Shown here: piece after piece, positions 60,057-64,000 of the stretch
Layout of the letters: every line of letters begins with the position of its first letter
Numbering within the stretch: position 1 is the first letter of the stretch
From: Paragonimus westermani
Lineage: Eukaryota; Platyhelminthes; Trematoda; Plagiorchiida; Troglotrematidae
Assembly: GCA_008508345.1 (NCBI GenBank)
Contig: QNGE01003493.1
Location: 18,939 to 82,938, forward strand
Length of the DNA stretch: 64,000 nucleotides
Direction: 5' to 3'
Program-made: the position numbers and the translations under genes
The notes under the pieces: model-generated
Told to the model about the DNA's origin: nothing
The model's input: the letters and a program-made list of their open reading frames with translations, nothing else
Databases searched by the model: none

Positions 60057-61969
60057 CGCATTAAGCTTATTGATTGATCTAGTTCTAACAATATTTCCTT
60101 CTAACACGTGAATGCAAAATATTTGCGACTTCACCCTTATTGCATACATGAAATAACGTCATTAATCCTTTCCTCGTAGATATTCATTTCAGTCATTTCC
60201 TTCAAGAAAATGGTTTTACTTAGCTTGTCAAATTGATCTTTATTCTTCATTTGTTCTTGTCTTATTTGCTCAAACCTTGCAAACCATTTTCTTATGTTCA
60301 CATAAAAGATTCACCCTTCTTGGTGTAATTTTCGCTGCTCTACTAAACTGCTCGATATTAACTGATCTACAGTTAACACAAACAGCAAACTTGTAAGTAT
60401 ACTAATCACAATGAAATCAACAAGAAGGCAGTAGACTTTCATGACCTGTTGCGCAAAGATTAACGTAAAAAGCGAAGAGCGCAAACCCGTAGATTCCAAC
60501 GGGAAAAAAACAATATTACTGTAACCAAAATTATCTGAACAGAGCTGAGAGAATACTATTTAAATCTTCTCATTAACTGATGAATGGTTACTAAAAGTAT
60601 CACGTGACATTTAAGTCAAATAATGTTATATTGAAAGTTAAGTCTCACAGATTTTGAAGTAATTTCTGTTAGCTCATAACCAGTAAAATGTCCAAGCGCT
60701 CACCAAGCTTACAACAAAGTTTCCATCAATTAGCCGCTACTTTACTCTTGTGCGTGCAAACGCCCAAAAACATAGAAAAGCGGTCCCAAAGCTAACAAGG
60801 AACGGCTATCCATATACTCTATTTATCAGTACTTACCGGTTTCAACCGTTGGATAAAGATTAAAGGACTTTTAATAACTGCAGTAGGATACTTTTTACCT
60901 CATTAATCTAGAAAATTCTTAAGTTTTTCGCATTTAAAAGGTAGCAAATGACACTCTTAGGAGAAATTGCGAGCAGTGAACTGTTTATAAAATTAACCAG
61001 TTAGAATATGTGAAAAGCTAATGTCAGCAGGAATTTCCTACATTTTCTTTAAGCTAGTGAGTTCAACATATGACTTGATCAGATAGTGAAGAGTAGTACC
61101 ATCCAAATAACCGAACTTTTATCAACGCGCTTTTGTACCAATCACCGAGTCCAATAAGTTTATGAAGTTGTAGCTTCCTACCATGACTTACCTACTCCCG
61201 TTGTCTTTCTTTGCTCAAATTTGTGATTAAAAGTTGTGTTTAATAACTTTCTTTGAACAAACTTCTCTTCACTTTACGTCTTTATATATGCACATACAGG
61301 AAGTGTGTATACAAAAAGTTATTCTTCCATGAGTAGTATTTTTCAGCGTATTTCACAATTACATTTACTGGTCAGTATGTTATGGGAGGTCTCGAATTAG
61401 ATTTCCAGCTCATTTGGTTTGCTGAACACTGAAAACTGCTAACTTCACCTTTCTTTCAAGTAACACGACTGCTCACAACAAAACAGGAAGAGCTCGTTTA
61501 AAACAGGCGAGACGCTGAAAAAACGTGCGGTTTTTTAAACGGTTGGTGTCCAGTGTTTTTCTTGCGGCATAAATTATGCTACGACTCACAGGCTACCAAT
61601 TTGTTCTTGCCGGGATTGTTTGCAATCTTGAAGGAAAACATGCCCAAGGTGTGAATGTTACACCCACTGTCTGTTTTGAATACGTGCATACGTATATACA
61701 AGCCAGATCAGCGTAATTTTACTAGAGACAAATCAATAGTGAGCCCTTTTTACAACAAAAAGGATATTCATTTGTTTGCTTGTACTTTTTTATGCGCTGT
61801 CGATGAAACCACCAAAGTTTCACAATCCACCTCATTAAGAGGCTTTGCAGGACGCCCATTGAACGTATGTTCGTTTACATGTCGTGTTCCTAACTATAAT
61901 TTTAACAGGGGTTTTTCAGCGGTTCGTCTTAATATTTTCGACTGCCCACGGTGTCACCGTTGTTTGTAG
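60057..61969. other. No gene supported
   Basis: A minus-strand frame at 60311-60499 has one hydrophobic stretch (LLVDFIVISILTSLLFVLTV). Minus-strand donors CCG|GTAAGTAC (near 60834) and TAG|GTAAGTC (near 61190) have only short frames upstream. A small plus-strand ATG frame at 61576-61716 starts MLRLTGYQFVLAGIVCNLEG and could be a signal peptide. None is firm. Confidence 0.3.
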
Positions 61970-62145
61970 TCTACAAAAGACTAATTCTCTGTTTGATCTC
62001 ATTGATTGTGTGTAAGCCTGTCGACAGTAAATTACTGCCTTCCGTATTGAATTTCAAAGCTCAGAATAATCAAAAACCGCTAAGCGCACCACAGACAAGT
62101 AAAAATCATTATAAAGAGATAAAAGGTGCGCGATCCGTTTGCTGA
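61970..62145 (+). CDS. Candidate terminal exon with a hydrophobic, signal-like start
   Basis: After an acceptor (CACCGTTGTTTGTAG) the frame reads YKRLILCLISLIVCKPVDS, then KLLPSVLNFKAQNNQKPLSA and ends ...KGARSVC at a stop. The hydrophobic start and hydrophilic basic remainder resemble a small secreted peptide. There is no ATG in this exon; it would have to come from an upstream exon. A donor AAAG|GTGCGC is also possible. Confidence 0.22.
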
Positions 62146-64000
62146 ATTTTCTGTGGATATCGTTTGGAATTACTAGGCTAAACTCGTGGAGTAGACAAAA
62201 ACCACAAAACATGGTTAATAAAAGTCGACTGTCAAAACTGCATCACACAATATGATGTGGCGTGTTAATGTGCGGCTGACGATCCCCCGGCTTTCAGCTT
62301 GCGTTCTGATCAGTTAACCTCACGAGATAGACGATTATTCCTTTACTTTATTGTTTCGCGTACAATTTCTGACCCCAATTTCCATAGAAATGTTGTAATC
62401 CAATGAATTAACCCCACATCACTTCACATTAATGTAAATTCACAATTATTTCCTCAAAATATCGCGGTACTATCGTCTTCAGTATTCATTAGTTTGTCCA
62501 AACACTCTGAGTAGTACTTTTGCTGGTCTAATGTTGTTTGCTTTTACCATACTTTGAACAATTAATCTCCTTTTTTGATTCACTCGTTAATTTGTCATTC
62601 CCTGTTTGCAGCTGAATCGCAGTTTACTGCTTGACTCTCAGATGTGACGTGTGGTGACCTGTTTCAGTACACAAAGCCAGAAAACAACGCCATTCATCCA
62701 TACGATTAGTTCATCACGTGGTCCTGAAATAATAGTTAAAGAGTGTATTATTGAAAAGTCTCAATATTTATTACGTCGCTCCCCCGTGAACGTGTTATTA
62801 CACTTTGTTCCACTCTGATACCGTTCTTCTACGTTATTATTCTGCCCCATTCTTGTGAAAGTTGCTTTACCGTGTGCATAATATACTTGACCGTAATCGT
62901 TTTTCACCTTATCAAATAAGCCATTTTTGTTTGTTGTTGACAAACGTTCACCTACTGCTGTACAATGAAGACATTAAATTTCAAGTGCTCCATGGAAACC
63001 GCATTGCTGACAGTTCCTGCATTCTTAGAATTTTGTCCCGTTCTGTGAACTGTTCACCGAAAAGCTTAATTTTTTACAGAACAGGATTCCTTCCCAACAG
63101 CCAAAATTTTACCCACTTTTGTTCCACTCTGAAAAATATGTCAGAACACCTTCTTCTAATCTGCTGATTAACCAGCCCGAAAAGAGTTTGCTGTGACACA
63201 ATAAAAATGATTATGGTTACTCTGATCGGCTGTGCGTAAAACATTCTTTTGTTACAGCTCCATGCCTGATGGAAACCAAAAGACATATATCATAAACTCT
63301 TCTACAAAAATGTAACTATTTTTATGCGAACCTCTTGTGAAAACGTTCTTTGGTAGCTGTATTAAAATATTAAAGACCTGCTCCCTGTATCTTGTGTCGA
63401 GTGTTTTTATGGATACCGTAGAATGCTGAACGAAAAGCCTTAAGCAAGCTCCTGATGTGTTGTTCGCGTCTATTTAGTTGCGTATTTTTCCGTCCACACA
63501 ATGCACGCTTTCCCCCAGCTTGTATGCTCTTGTAATCAATTTTCGACTCTTATTTTTCTCTCTCTCACCTGCGGCAGTCATCTGTTCATGGAATTATCTA
63601 CAAGTTTCAAATAACCTACGTTTCGTCCACGGGTCAGTCATGTTTCTATTTAGCTTCTGCTGCATATCTTTGTTTACTTCAGAAAGACAACATTAGTGCA
63701 CATACTGACCGACCGCACTCCAAAAATCGTGAACATGAACTTTAGCGGGGATAACGTAGGCTCTAGCGTTTACTTCATATCTGCAACCTCTATTATACAT
63801 TTCTGTAATATACGACCAAGTGAAGTGCGGAAAGTTTCGTCCAAGGCACTCCGAAACTTCAAAATGTTGACAGCTGTACAATGTTTCCAGCAAACACAGA
63901 AAGAATTGCAGACGGAATCGCAACTAAGCCATTTCAGCAGCCCTCAAAAAATTAGATGCCAAGTTGCATAGTATCTCAGAAGACAGCTGATTTTTACCCG
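62146..64000. other. No gene recognised
   Basis: Open frames at 62862-63167 (+), 63074-63286 (-), 63478-63696 (+) and 63693-63971 (both strands) have no motif or consistent splice signals. Confidence 0.35.

Noticed and set aside
1..64000. CRISPR arrays, bacterial operons, phage genes or plasmid origins
   Set aside because: No regularly spaced repeats, no closely packed genes with ribosome binding sites; splice signals and SINEs indicate animal DNA.

Overview
The window looks like AT-rich animal (metazoan) genomic DNA, not bacterial or viral. It has long non-coding stretches, GT...AG splice signals, short exons, a Penelope-like retroelement and tRNA-derived SINEs. A flatworm, perhaps a trematode, is my best guess from the very short introns, microexon-like pieces and element types; no marker gene proves it. 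All calls were made by reading the sequence. Except for the retroelement, the gene calls are exon predictions without transcript or homology support.

Layout: a Penelope-like element lies on the minus strand at about 2.1-4.6 kb, with an intact RT and GIY-YIG frame and a broken N-terminus. From 7.3 to 14.4 kb the minus strand carries candidate exons of secreted immunoglobulin-like proteins and small exons with good splice sites. A non-LTR RT remnant is near 19.6-19.85 kb. At 25.21-25.78 kb a second Penelope fragment sits inside two long inverted arms. Immediately downstream, 25.86-26.87 kb (+), is the best cellular gene model: six small exons whose phases all agree, with two introns of only 28 and 26 nt. 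A near-perfect SINE palindrome lies at 29.49-30.06 kb and an older, decayed inverted pair of the same SINE at 41.88-42.35 kb.

The 32.9-39.3 kb and 44.9-54.6 kb parts hold further candidate exons on both strands, some of microexon size. At 59.72-60.06 kb (+) a two-exon model encodes a complete 54-residue protein. Single N characters at 37949 and 44864 are each flanked by exact direct duplicates (73 and 167 bp), which look like unmerged contig ends.

The genes do not form an operon-like system. The most coherent theme is a possible scattered family of minus-strand Ig-fold exons, some apparently decayed, but this rests on weak pattern similarity except at 7.3-7.7 and 10.0-10.2 kb.
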